Shown here: positions 16,661-25,236 of the stretch, one piece after another
Layout of the letters: each line of letters starts with the position of its first letter
Position numbering within the stretch: the first letter of the stretch is position 1
Notes under the pieces: generated by a model
What the model saw: only the letters and a program-made list of their open reading frames with translations
Told to the model about the DNA's origin: nothing
Databases searched by the model: none
Program-made: the position numbers and the translations under genes
DNA from: SAR116 cluster bacterium AG-325-F22
GTDB taxonomy: Bacteria; Pseudomonadota; Alphaproteobacteria; Puniceispirillales; Marisalimonadaceae
DNA length: 64,000 nt
Direction of reading: 5' to 3'
Assembly: GCA_003282885.1 (NCBI GenBank)
Contig: QBYJ01000003.1
Location: 1 to 64,000, forward strand

Positions 16661-17509
16661 TTAATCAAATTTCTTCTTTTTTGACCAATCGTATAATCCT
16701 TGATCTCTTTCTCTCACCGCTTCTTTCCAGCCTTTTTCTTCTACTCTTTTTTGAAACTGAATTCCTTCTGGAGAGTGTCTGGAAATACCATCAAATATTG
16801 TTGATAATCTTTGCATTTGAGTAATTCCACTTGTTTCCATGTACTGATTAATTACCATTTTCTGCATTGCAAGTTGGTTTATGGGAACAGTTTTAATTCT
16901 ATTGGCTAATGCTTCAACTCTTTCATCTAATTTCTCAGGTGACACTGATTCAAGTACTAAACCAATTTTTTCGGCTTCTTTTCCATTTATTTTATCTCCT
17001 GTAAACAGCATTTTCTTTGCTTTTTCTGGGCCTATTCTATGTACCCACATTGCTGTTGTAGGAGTACCCCAAACTCTGGATGGCATATAACCAATTTCAG
17101 CATTATCTGCCATTATTATCATATCTGAACAAAGGGCAATGTCTGACCCACCAGCAATTGCAAAACCATGAACTTTACAAATAACTGGCTTAAGCGATTT
17201 CCATATAGACATGAAGTGTTGAGTGTCATTCCACATAGTTTGATAGTCTTTAATAGGATCCCAAGGCATTTTTTGGGTAAATTTATTCGATTCATTTCCT
17301 TGTGCGTATTCAGATAAATCGTATCCACTACAAAATGCTTTTCCATTTCCTGATAATGTTATTACACTTACATCTGGGTCATCATTCGCAAGCGTTATTG
17401 CTTCTTCCAAATCTTTAGGCATATCATCATTTATAGCATTTAACTTTTCAGGTCTATTCAGCGTAACCCTTCCAATCAGGCCATCTTTTTCATATAAAAC
17501 TGTTTTCAT
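16661..17509 (-). CDS. Crotonase-superfamily (enoyl-CoA hydratase/isomerase-like) protein
   Basis: 282 residues. The CoA-binding and oxyanion-hole regions are seen in SGNGKAFCSGYDL and KVHGFAIAGGSDIALCSD. Relative to true enoyl-CoA hydratases the first catalytic Glu position reads Asp (GGSDIA), and the second, normally in a PE-x3-G context, is MPSRVWG with Ser, so ordinary hydration is doubtful. It could be an isomerase, hydrolase or lyase of another acyl-CoA. It lies 22 bases downstream of the acyl-CoA synthetase on the same strand, so the pair probably activates and then transforms one acid (inference). Confidence 0.85.
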   Translation of the reverse strand: MKTVLYEKDGLIGRVTLNRPEKLNAINDDMPKDLEEAITLANDDPDVSVITLSGNGKAFCSGYDLSEYAQGNESNKFTQKMPWDPIKDYQTMWNDTQHFMSIWKSLKPVICKVHGFAIAGGSDIALCSDMIIMADNAEIGYMPSRVWGTPTTAMWVHRIGPEKAKKMLFTGDKINGKEAEKIGLVLESVSPEKLDERVEALANRIKTVPINQLAMQKMVINQYMETSGITQMQRLSTIFDGISRHSPEGIQFQKRVEEKGWKEAVRERDQGLYDWSKKKKFD

Positions 17510-17531
17510 TTTTTATTCCTTAAATTTTACA

Positions 17532-19154
17532 CTATTCTATTTCATTAAAATTATTTTTATTTTTTAAATAATTATTTTTTAAAATAAATTTTTGTATTTT
17601 TCCTGATCCTGTTAGTGGAAACTTATCTATTGAAAACCACAAATTAGGTGTTTTTTGAGGTGACATTCTAGATCTAAAAAATTTAATCATCTCATCTTTA
17701 TTAGCTTGAAAACTGTCTTCAAACTTTATGAAAGCTACTATTAATTCCCCCCATTTTTTGTCTGGTATACCAACAACTGCTAAATCTGAAATATTTTTAT
17801 GTTCTCTTAAAGCGTTTTCAATTTCTGCTGGAAAATGATTTTCTCCACCTCTAATAATCATTTCTTTAATTCTACCTGTTATGGTTACATAACCTCTATC
17901 ATCCATTCGACCAAGGTCACCTGTGTGGAGCCAATTATTTTCATCAATTGTTTCAGCAGTTGCTTCTTTATTTGCAAAATATTTAAGCATTGTACTTGGT
18001 CCTCGAACACATATTTCTCCAACAGTATTACTTGGACAAATTTTGTTATTATTAATATTTCTTATAGACACTTCTGTATGTGAAATTGGTTGGCCAATTG
18101 TATTGCATATATCCTCAATACTATCATTGTTATGATGTTGTGTTATTACTGGACAATATTCGGTTTGCCCATAAAGTGTTGAGAACTTACAATTAAATTC
18201 TTTCTGAACTCTTTTTACCATTTCAGGTGCTACATTGGATCCACCACAACTAACTAAATTCAAAGAATTAATTTTGTGTTTTTGCTTTTTTTGTTGTTCT
18301 AAAATAGATAAAATCATGGTTGGGACACCTAAGATAATGTCTACTTTAAACTCTTTTATATGACTTAAAATTTTTTCTGGATCAAAAAAAGATGTTAATA
18401 TCATCCTACATTTCGAAGTTAAACACCCTAGCGTAACCATGCCACATCCGCTGGTATGAAATAATGGCATTATATTTATCCAAGTAGACTTCTGACTTAC
18501 CTCGCATCGATTTGAGTAAAAAAAGGCATTATTTATTAATCCGGAGTGAGTGAGAACTGCACCCTTAGGAAATCCAGTTGTACCTGAGGTATATTGAATT
18601 TGAGCTGGATCGCTTGGATAAACATTTGGCAAATTATTATTAATATGATTTTTAAAATATAATTCACTTTCGTTTTCAAGATTTACTATTTTCTTGATTT
18701 TTTCATTACCTTCAATTGCATCTAAAACAATTTTTTTCATATTATTGCCTCTAAAACTGTTTACGTAAAAAACAGCTTCAGATTCTGACTGTTCAATTAT
18801 ATATTTTAGTTCTTTTTTTTGCAGGGAAGGGTTGGCTGTTACAATTATTATTCCTGATAGTGCTGCTGCATATTCTAATAACACCCATTCAGGGCTATTT
18901 GGTGACCAGATTACTACTCGTGAACCTTTTTTAAACTGACCTGATAAAGCAATGGCTAATTTTAAACTATTATTGTAAAGTTCTTCGTAGGTCCAATTTC
19001 TATTTGCTTTATTATTTTGGTCTATTTCAACTAAGGCTTGATTGTTAGGGTTGGTTGTTGCAACTTCTTTTAAAAACTCCCCTATTGTTTTTTTAATGAG
19101 CCTCATATCTTTTTGAGCCGCAAAATAGGATTCTTTTATTTTGACTTCATACAT
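17532..19154 (-). CDS. AMP-binding acyl-CoA synthetase
   Basis: 540 residues of the ANL superfamily. Motifs in order: P-loop YTSGTTGFPKGAVLTHSG (A3), YGQTEYCP (A5), the TGDLGRMDDRGYVTITGR hinge (A7-A8) with IIRGGENHFPAEIE, and the catalytic Lys in PLTGSGKIQKF (A10). It adenylates and thio-esterifies a carboxylic acid with CoA in the cytosol; chain length or substrate cannot be read reliably. Start ATG 19154. It precedes the atypical crotonase in the same direction, 22 bases apart. DMSP-derived methylmercaptopropionate CoA ligases belong to this family too, but I see nothing specific to that substrate. Confidence 0.92.
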   Translation of the reverse strand: MYEVKIKESYFAAQKDMRLIKKTIGEFLKEVATTNPNNQALVEIDQNNKANRNWTYEELYNNSLKLAIALSGQFKKGSRVVIWSPNSPEWVLLEYAAALSGIIIVTANPSLQKKELKYIIEQSESEAVFYVNSFRGNNMKKIVLDAIEGNEKIKKIVNLENESELYFKNHINNNLPNVYPSDPAQIQYTSGTTGFPKGAVLTHSGLINNAFFYSNRCEVSQKSTWINIMPLFHTSGCGMVTLGCLTSKCRMILTSFFDPEKILSHIKEFKVDIILGVPTMILSILEQQKKQKHKINSLNLVSCGGSNVAPEMVKRVQKEFNCKFSTLYGQTEYCPVITQHHNNDSIEDICNTIGQPISHTEVSIRNINNNKICPSNTVGEICVRGPSTMLKYFANKEATAETIDENNWLHTGDLGRMDDRGYVTITGRIKEMIIRGGENHFPAEIENALREHKNISDLAVVGIPDKKWGELIVAFIKFEDSFQANKDEMIKFFRSRMSPQKTPNLWFSIDKFPLTGSGKIQKFILKNNYLKNKNNFNEIE

Positions 19155-19177
19155 AACTTAATCCAAAAATATAGATA

Positions 19178-20071
19178 TTATTTTGGCAAAGAAATTTTTA
19201 CTTGGTCAACTAAAATATACCAAGCAAGACTTAACATTACGATAATCCCTCCAAAAATCATAAAAATATTTGGCGTTTCATTTGTCCCTAACCATACCCA
19301 AAATGGTCCAAGAGCAGTTTCTAACAACATTAAAAGTCCAATATTTGAAGCTTGTGTGTAACGTGTTGCAAAAGTCAAGCAAGCAAATGATATTGGCAGT
19401 ATAATTAATCCAGATAATGAAATTGAAAATATATCTCCTTGGAAAAGCAATCCGGGTGATACTATTAGTAAGCCAATAAAACCATTACCTAAAGCACTTA
19501 TGCCTGTAACTGTCATAGCTGGAATTTTGGGCTTATACCTAAGTAGAACTAAGCTTAAACCTAATGTTGCTGATGCTCCTACTCCGCATATAGTACCTAC
19601 TAAAACGCTACCTTGAGGGGCATTCAAAACATTATCACCGTTGGCAACAGAAATTCCTACCCCTATCAGAGCAAAAAAAGCTGTAATCCATGTTGAATTA
19701 GTTGTTTTTTCACCAAGAATAAATATTGAAAAAATAGAAGCAAAAATAGGAGATGTTGCTAAACAAAATAGTATCAGAGAAACTGACGTTTCGGCTACAC
19801 CATATGTAAAGAAAAAAGAGCTTAAGATTTGACTGCAAATGATACCTAGCCCAACATTGGAATAGACATGCTTGAAGTTTTGTCTATAAAATTTAAAACA
19901 GCTTGAAAAAATAATTAAGATGACACCCATCTCAATTCCCCTCCAAGCTAACATAGACCAAACATCCATTTCAGACCATCTCATGAAAAGGGTATCAGGT
20001 GATAAAATTAAAGCACCTATACTCGCTATTCCGATACCCTTGAAAAGATTTCCAGATATTGAGAATGTCAA
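19178..20071 (-). CDS. EamA/DMT-superfamily transporter
   Basis: 297 residues with about ten membrane helices in two EamA repeats (for example GTICGVGASATLGLSLVLL opening the second). TTG at 20071 is the apparent start: an in-frame stop lies only five codons upstream and no ATG intervenes. It is 15 bases downstream of the alpha/beta hydrolase and 23 upstream of the acyl-CoA synthetase on the same strand, so it probably belongs to the same run of minus-strand genes. Metabolite exporter or importer; substrate unknown. Confidence 0.88.
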   Translation of the reverse strand: MTFSISGNLFKGIGIASIGALILSPDTLFMRWSEMDVWSMLAWRGIEMGVILIIFSSCFKFYRQNFKHVYSNVGLGIICSQILSSFFFTYGVAETSVSLILFCLATSPIFASIFSIFILGEKTTNSTWITAFFALIGVGISVANGDNVLNAPQGSVLVGTICGVGASATLGLSLVLLRYKPKIPAMTVTGISALGNGFIGLLIVSPGLLFQGDIFSISLSGLIILPISFACLTFATRYTQASNIGLLMLLETALGPFWVWLGTNETPNIFMIFGGIIVMLSLAWYILVDQVKISLPK

Positions 20072-20086
20072 ATTTCTACCTAAAAA

Positions 20087-21190
20087 TTACTTATTTTTGT
20101 AAAAGTTTAATAATGTTTCAGCTACATCATCAGGGTTTTCTTGTTGCACCCAATGTCCTGCATTTTTAAGAATATGTCTACCATAATAATTAGTACATAA
20201 TGTGTTTTCCATTATATCTAAAGCACCTGGTTTTTGAAAAGTTCCCCAGTCTTTTTCTCCAGCAATAAAACACGAAGGTACTTCAATTTTTTTATTTGAA
20301 AAAACTTTCAAATCACTATTTAGATGAGGTGATGTCATGCACCTATACCAGTTAAGAGCTGGTTGAAAGGAATTGGAATGAAAACTACTGGAATATATCT
20401 TCAACTCTTTGTCATTTAACCAATTTTCGTAACAATTATCTTTTGGATATTGGGACATAACTGCTTCGACCATTGTCTGATCTAACTTCATAATGTAGTA
20501 TTCAGGCATTTTAGCCAAATTTATGGCTGTCCATGAACGTAATTCATATGGATTATTTTCTTTCCAGTCAGCACTTTTCATATGATAGTAAGCTCTTAGG
20601 AACTTATGAAGGCCTTCTCTATCCAGATGCATGTCTTTATTAGCCTCAGGGGTAGAGTAATACCATTGATAGTGTTTTCTTGGAGGATTTAATTCTTCTA
20701 AGTCTTTATGTATTGGATCTTGATATGATAAATTACTATCTATATTTGGTGCGCCAGTAAATGGAGCACTCATCATTACAACTGACTTGAATATGTCAGG
20801 TCTAATCAAAGCTGACGTTCCTGCGACTGACGATCCAGCATCATGTCCTACTAATAAATCAACTTTATTGATTTTAAGTGCACTGATCAAACTAAGTATA
20901 TCTGTAGTCAGGTTCAATAATCTGTATTCAGATATGTTTGTATCATATTTTTTAGTACCTCCAGATGTGAGGCCATACCCTCTCATGTCAGGCGCTATAA
21001 CTCTAAAGCCTTCATAAGCTAAAATTGGTATTATTTTTCGCCAACTAAAACTTAACTCAGGAAAGCCATGAAGTAAAAGAGCAATGGGTTGATTATTATT
21101 GTTCTTGGAAGCTTCTAGATAGTGAACATTAAGACCCGTTGAAATATCAACCTTGTTACTACTAATTATTGGATCTATTAATTCAATCAT
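20087..21190 (-). CDS. Alpha/beta hydrolase, epoxide-hydrolase/dehalogenase type
   Basis: 367 residues. The oxyanion motif HGFPELSFSW and DMRGYGLTSGG are typical of soluble epoxide hydrolases and haloacetate dehalogenases. The nucleophile elbow VGHDAGSSVAG has Asp rather than Ser, which fits those two classes and not esterases. The catalytic His is in NAGHWVQQENPDDV. The lid domain between is about 120 residues. It could open an epoxide or remove a halogen; without Tyr-pair assignment I cannot choose. It lies 11 bases after the enolase-superfamily gene, same strand, suggesting co-transcription. Confidence 0.87.
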   Translation of the reverse strand: MIELIDPIISSNKVDISTGLNVHYLEASKNNNNQPIALLLHGFPELSFSWRKIIPILAYEGFRVIAPDMRGYGLTSGGTKKYDTNISEYRLLNLTTDILSLISALKINKVDLLVGHDAGSSVAGTSALIRPDIFKSVVMMSAPFTGAPNIDSNLSYQDPIHKDLEELNPPRKHYQWYYSTPEANKDMHLDREGLHKFLRAYYHMKSADWKENNPYELRSWTAINLAKMPEYYIMKLDQTMVEAVMSQYPKDNCYENWLNDKELKIYSSSFHSNSFQPALNWYRCMTSPHLNSDLKVFSNKKIEVPSCFIAGEKDWGTFQKPGALDIMENTLCTNYYGRHILKNAGHWVQQENPDDVAETLLNFYKNK

Positions 21191-21201
21191 TTTAAAATAT
21201 C

Positions 21202-22359
21202 TTAATAATTACATTTATATTTGTTAACTGTGTCTAAATTTATCTCAATACCTAAACCAGGTTTTGATGAAACATTGACCATGCCGTTGTCTAACTCAAG
21301 AGGATTTTCTAGTAACTCTCTTCTGAAAGGATGACTTGATTGGTCATATTCTAATATTGGAGATCGAGCATAAATTGAATGATGCGTAGTTGGAATAGAA
21401 GCAATAACTTGGATTGACGCAGCCTGAGCAACCGCAGAGCCCCATACATGTGGGTTTACTTCTACACCAAAACTTTGAGCTAAATTAATAATGTGTCTTA
21501 CTCCAGAAATACCACCACAGGATCCAATGTCTGGTTGAGCAATATCAACAGCTTTAGCCTCAAATAGTGTCCTAAATCCGTATAGAGTATGTTCATTTTC
21601 ACCACCAGCAATAGGTATGTTAAGTTTTGATCTTAACTCTGTATAACCTTGAATATCTTCAGGAGATACTGGTTCCTCATACCACCGTAAATTATAATCT
21701 TTAAGGGCTTCTCCTAAAGTAAATGCTTCTGATCTTCCATAAGCATGATTAGTATCAATCATTAATGTTACATTTTTATTTTCCAATACATCATATATAG
21801 CTTCCATACACTTAATATCATCTTGAAGACTAAATCCCAGCTTAATCTTCATATGATCAAATTTATTCTCAAAATGTGATAGAGCTTCTTCTGCTAACCT
21901 TTTTGCTTCTCCTTGACCTTTAATTCTATAAAAACCAGTAGCATAAGGTTTAATTTTTTTTCTAAATGCACCACCCAATATTTGGTGAATAGGTTGATTG
22001 AGAAATTTTCCTAAAATATCCCACAATGCAATATCAACAGCGCTTATCCCCGAGATTACTGATCCTTTTCTACCAAAGTCTCTAGTAGCATTATACATTT
22101 TATGCCAAAGAACCTCTATATCCAATGGTGATTCGTTTAAAAGTAGGGGTTTTAGAGCAGTTTCGATGACAGCAGCCGAAATTTCAGGAGGTTCTAATCC
22201 TTGACAAAAAGCTTCTCCCCAACCTATAAGCCCTTCATCAGTTTTAATCTCTACAAGTGTAGCAGACCTTTGTTTTACCCAACCTTGTGAAAAAGCGAAA
22301 GGGATATCCAATTCTGATTTAATTACATGAACAATTATATCTTTAATTTTAATACTCAT
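21202..22359 (-). CDS. Mandelate racemase/muconate lactonizing enzyme family (enolase superfamily) protein
   Basis: The ATG at 22359 is preferred over one four codons earlier because GGGGGA sits just upstream of it. The 385-residue protein has the capping domain (LVEIKTDEGLIGWGEAF) and a barrel with KIK on the second strand, metal ligands in MIDTNHAYG, WYEEP and GGENEHTLYG, then QPDIGSCGGISG and NPHVWGSAVAQ, whose His belongs to the His-Asp dyad of the mandelate-racemase subgroup. Members dehydrate acid sugars or racemise hydroxy acids. The nearby sugar-acid genes make an aldonate or aldarate dehydratase plausible, but the substrate is not readable. Confidence 0.9.
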   Translation of the reverse strand: MSIKIKDIIVHVIKSELDIPFAFSQGWVKQRSATLVEIKTDEGLIGWGEAFCQGLEPPEISAAVIETALKPLLLNESPLDIEVLWHKMYNATRDFGRKGSVISGISAVDIALWDILGKFLNQPIHQILGGAFRKKIKPYATGFYRIKGQGEAKRLAEEALSHFENKFDHMKIKLGFSLQDDIKCMEAIYDVLENKNVTLMIDTNHAYGRSEAFTLGEALKDYNLRWYEEPVSPEDIQGYTELRSKLNIPIAGGENEHTLYGFRTLFEAKAVDIAQPDIGSCGGISGVRHIINLAQSFGVEVNPHVWGSAVAQAASIQVIASIPTTHHSIYARSPILEYDQSSHPFRRELLENPLELDNGMVNVSSKPGLGIEINLDTVNKYKCNY

Positions 22360-22411
22360 TAGATCCCCCATTTATTTAATTGGATATTGTAATATATTTT
22401 AATTTTATGGA

Positions 22412-22951
22412 TTATTTAACTTTAATTCTTCCCCTTAAAGTAAGTGGTAGTTGAGCAAGCATAAATACTCCAATCAAAGGAGTTAATATAAAGACTTTTA
22501 TAAAAATCCAATCGTCAGTTTCTAGGTTTCTCCAGGCAACTTCATTTATTATTGTAAGAAATAAAAAAAATAATCCCCATCTTAAACTTAATTTATACCA
22601 AGTATCGTCATCTAGGAAAAACTGAGAACCAAAAAATTGTTTCATCATTGCCTTTTTATTTAAAATTCCTATTAACAATACTGAACTAAAAAAACCATTA
22701 AATATCGTAGGTTGTATTTTTACAAATTGATCATTCTCAAATAAATAAGCAAATAGTGTAAAAAGAGCAGACATACAGATTGCAAAAATTTGAAATTTTG
22801 AAATTCTTTTCTCTACTAAATAAAAAGTAGCCATTACAAACAAACTTAATAGTAATGAAATAAAAGCTGCTATAATTAGATCATAATACTGAGATCCAAT
22901 AAAAAAACCAGATATAGGTACAATTTCAAAAAAAAATGCACTTAAACGCAT
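22412..22951 (-). CDS. yciB: Inner-membrane protein YciB/IspZ (septation protein A family)
   Basis: 179 residues with five or six hydrophobic helices. The family pattern is seen in KIQPTIFNGFFSSVLLIG, LSLRWGLFFLFLTIINEVAWR and the FIKVFILTPLIGVFMLAQLPL end. YciB affects cell-envelope synthesis and septation in Enterobacteria; its biochemical role is unclear. Length matches. Downstream of the chalcone-isomerase-like gene by 12 bases on the same strand. Alphaproteobacteria usually carry it near ftsY; that context is not seen here. Confidence 0.85.
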   Translation of the reverse strand: MRLSAFFFEIVPISGFFIGSQYYDLIIAAFISLLLSLFVMATFYLVEKRISKFQIFAICMSALFTLFAYLFENDQFVKIQPTIFNGFFSSVLLIGILNKKAMMKQFFGSQFFLDDDTWYKLSLRWGLFFLFLTIINEVAWRNLETDDWIFIKVFILTPLIGVFMLAQLPLTLRGRIKVK

Positions 22952-22963
22952 AAAAGATTTCCT

Positions 22964-23506
22964 TTAATTGTCTTTACCTAAAAGTGACTTTGTAAAATTA
23001 GGATCTTCACTATCTTCTCTAAGCCAGATGTTAAAAAACAAATTTAAAAATTCCATATCTTTAGTTTCTAAAACTTTTTCATCTTTGAAATAGAATATCC
23101 CCTTGTCTTTCAACTTCATGGCAATAAAGTGATCATTTTTTTTAATAGGTCTAAAAGTTTTATTTAATAATTCTTTAAGTTCAATTAATTCTTTATCACT
23201 ATATTGTTTTTGAATTTTTAGTTGTTTAATAGTTTCTTCAACGACGCTTTTTTTTGTAAAATCTCTATTATAACTCAAAATTAGAGCAAATTTATCTGAA
23301 GGGTAATAACCTGTTTCAGAAATTAATGTTGCATAATATATGTCTAATAAAAGAAATTTATAAGTTGCTCGCCCGACTAATTTATAGTTTGGTATAAACT
23401 TTTCTAGAATAGTTTCGGAAATTTTATTCTTAAATACCTGATTTTGATTTTCAGATAAGGCTATGTTTGTATTAAACAAAAGGAATAATAAAATTATAAA
23501 TCTCAA
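22964..23506 (-). CDS. Exported chalcone-isomerase-like protein
   Basis: The bacterial chalcone isomerase-like fold is suggested by LVGRATYKFLLLDIYYATLISE, YYPSDKFALILSYNRDF and the tail region KDMEFLNLFFNIWL. The N-terminus is a signal peptide (RFIILLFLLFNTNIALS), so it is probably periplasmic. The start is uncertain: the longest frame begins at TTG 23548 inside the preceding DUF3833 gene, while TTG 23506 lies after that gene's stop, gives a normal signal peptide and is downstream of a GGTAGGG, so I use it. Bacterial homologues mostly have no known flavonoid activity. In other Proteobacteria it travels with DUF3833, a cyclopropane-fatty-acid-synthase-like methyltransferase and an amine-oxidase flavoprotein in lipid-modification clusters; only DUF3833 is here. 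Confidence 0.78.
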   Translation of the reverse strand: MRFIILLFLLFNTNIALSENQNQVFKNKISETILEKFIPNYKLVGRATYKFLLLDIYYATLISETGYYPSDKFALILSYNRDFTKKSVVEETIKQLKIQKQYSDKELIELKELLNKTFRPIKKNDHFIAMKLKDKGIFYFKDEKVLETKDMEFLNLFFNIWLREDSEDPNFTKSLLGKDN

Positions 23507-23519
23507 AGTTATTCTAACC

Positions 23520-24125
23520 CTACCATTTTTGTAAATCCAAAGGACCAATTTTATTGGCAGTGTCTCCTCTCAGAAATACTAAAGTTACAGAGCCAATATT
23601 AATTCCAAACTTACTAACATAGGCTCTATTAATAGCTAAATCCTTACTTTGTTTATAAATCCAATCATTAAAATGAACTTTTATATCACTTCCTTTTATG
23701 TTCAAGTAAATATAATATGACCAGTTTAAAGCATTACCTGAAATTAAACCTGAAGCTTTACCTTCAACATCGTCAGCTTGACCTTCATAAACAATTTCTT
23801 GATTATTATCTATTTTCTTTTCAATTTTCCATATTCTTTTTGCTTGCTCACCGTCATCGTATAAAAAATCTTCATCTAGTGTAAGAATTTGATTATCAAC
23901 TTTTCCATTAATATTTACGCGAAATTGTCTCTTTAGGTTACCAAATCTGTCTTCAAAAATTCCATAAGCAATTGTATCTCCTTCAAAAAAGGAAAATAAA
24001 TCTAATTTAGGAGTGTTATTTTGAAATTCTTTCATGTCAGTTTGAGAACATCCGGTAAATATTAATATAATAAAAAGAGTAAAAAATAACTTAACACTAT
24101 ATATAATGTTATTAATAGATGACAA
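23520..24125 (-). CDS. DUF3833 lipoprotein
   Basis: 201 residues with a lipoprotein signal: hydrophobic FFTLFIILIFTGC, the lipobox Cys near residue 26, then a polar start. The mature part matches DUF3833 (FFEGDTIAYGIFEDRFGNLKRQF, EDFLYDDGEQAKRIWKI, NWSYYIYLNIKG, VHFNDWIY). It should be anchored to a periplasmic membrane face. Function unknown; it commonly neighbours the chalcone-isomerase-like gene, as here. The predicted beta-rich body and context suggest a lipid-binding or lipid-modification role (inference). Confidence 0.82.
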   Translation of the reverse strand: MSSINNIIYSVKLFFTLFIILIFTGCSQTDMKEFQNNTPKLDLFSFFEGDTIAYGIFEDRFGNLKRQFRVNINGKVDNQILTLDEDFLYDDGEQAKRIWKIEKKIDNNQEIVYEGQADDVEGKASGLISGNALNWSYYIYLNIKGSDIKVHFNDWIYKQSKDLAINRAYVSKFGINIGSVTLVFLRGDTANKIGPLDLQKW

Positions 24126-24180
24126 AAGAAACTCCTAAATAATATGTAAAATATTGCTATTTATATTTGATTTTTAATTA

Positions 24181-25212
24181 TTAACAAGTTTTTTGAAGAG
24201 ATTTTTTTGCCTTTAATTTTAATTGATCTGCAAATAATTCATATGATCGAGTTCTTGCTTTTTCGTCATGACACCAAGTCAAAATCGCGATCTCATCTAC
24301 ATTATTGGTTTTTACTAAATTTGTGATTTTCTCTTTGGTATTGCTAGTTTCGCCAACAATTGAGTTTTTGAACATAAAATCATACTGTTCTTGCCAATTA
24401 TTTTCGTTAATTATACTTAATGCATTGTCAGGGTCAGTTATTGGTCCAACGTGACCATAGTTTCTTCCAATTTTCCAGGCTGCTCTGGAAGCAAAAAGAT
24501 ATTTAGCCTCTTCTTCCGTTTTGGCGGTTAAAGCCCACAGGCAAACATTAACAAGTGGTTTATTAAAATTTTTGCTTGGACGAAATTCTGATTTATACAG
24601 ATCGATAGCATTTTTCATTCCTTGGCCATCGGTTATGAAATGGGCAAAACAATATGGTATTCCAAGGTATGCAGCAAGTTGGGCTCCATAGTTTGAAGTT
24701 CCTAACATCCAAATTTCTGGATGTGTTTTAGATTCAGGTTGAGCAACTAAATGTCTAAACGGATGTCCTTCTAATAATTTCTCATTAGATACCCAAGCCA
24801 TTAAATCTCTAACGTTACCAGGAAATTGTTCGCTATCTTCTCTGCTATTTGGATTTAAAGCTAGGGCAGTTCTACCATCGGAACCTGGAGCTCTACCAAG
24901 TCCTAAGTCTATTCTACCAGGCGCTATTGCTTCTAAAACTCTAAATTGTTCTGCAACTTTAAATGGAGCATAATGAGGCAACATAATACCCGCACTTCCA
25001 ATTCGAATTTTTTTCGTTTGAGTTGCAATAGCAGCCATTAATACTTCGGGGGCACTTCCTATTATCGTTGGATGATTGTGATGTTCTGACACCCAAAATC
25101 TTTTATAACCGAGTTGTTCTGCTTTTATGGCGAGATTAATACTATCTTGAATAGTGTGTGTCTGCGGCTTTCCTTCTACTGAAACAGATTGTTCTAGAAC
25201 AGATACTTGCAT
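24181..25212 (-). CDS. Luciferase-like monooxygenase (LLM class flavin-dependent oxidoreductase)
   Basis: 344 residues from ATG 25212; a TTG seven codons upstream would add residues unlike the family start, which normally reads M-x-x-S-V-L-E/D-Q-S as here (QVSVLEQS). Family features: FWVSEHHNHP, IRIGSAGIMLPHYAPFKVAEQFR, GRIDLGLGRAPGSDGRT and WMLGTSNYGA. It belongs to the MsnO8/YhbW-like group using FMNH2 supplied by a separate reductase. No sulfonate gene adjoins it, so substrate is open. It is followed upstream by the COG3618 hydrolase on the same strand. Confidence 0.9.
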   Translation of the reverse strand: MQVSVLEQSVSVEGKPQTHTIQDSINLAIKAEQLGYKRFWVSEHHNHPTIIGSAPEVLMAAIATQTKKIRIGSAGIMLPHYAPFKVAEQFRVLEAIAPGRIDLGLGRAPGSDGRTALALNPNSREDSEQFPGNVRDLMAWVSNEKLLEGHPFRHLVAQPESKTHPEIWMLGTSNYGAQLAAYLGIPYCFAHFITDGQGMKNAIDLYKSEFRPSKNFNKPLVNVCLWALTAKTEEEAKYLFASRAAWKIGRNYGHVGPITDPDNALSIINENNWQEQYDFMFKNSIVGETSNTKEKITNLVKTNNVDEIAILTWCHDEKARTRSYELFADQLKLKAKKSLQKTC

Positions 25213-25236
25213 TTGATTAACCCCAATATTCAATAA

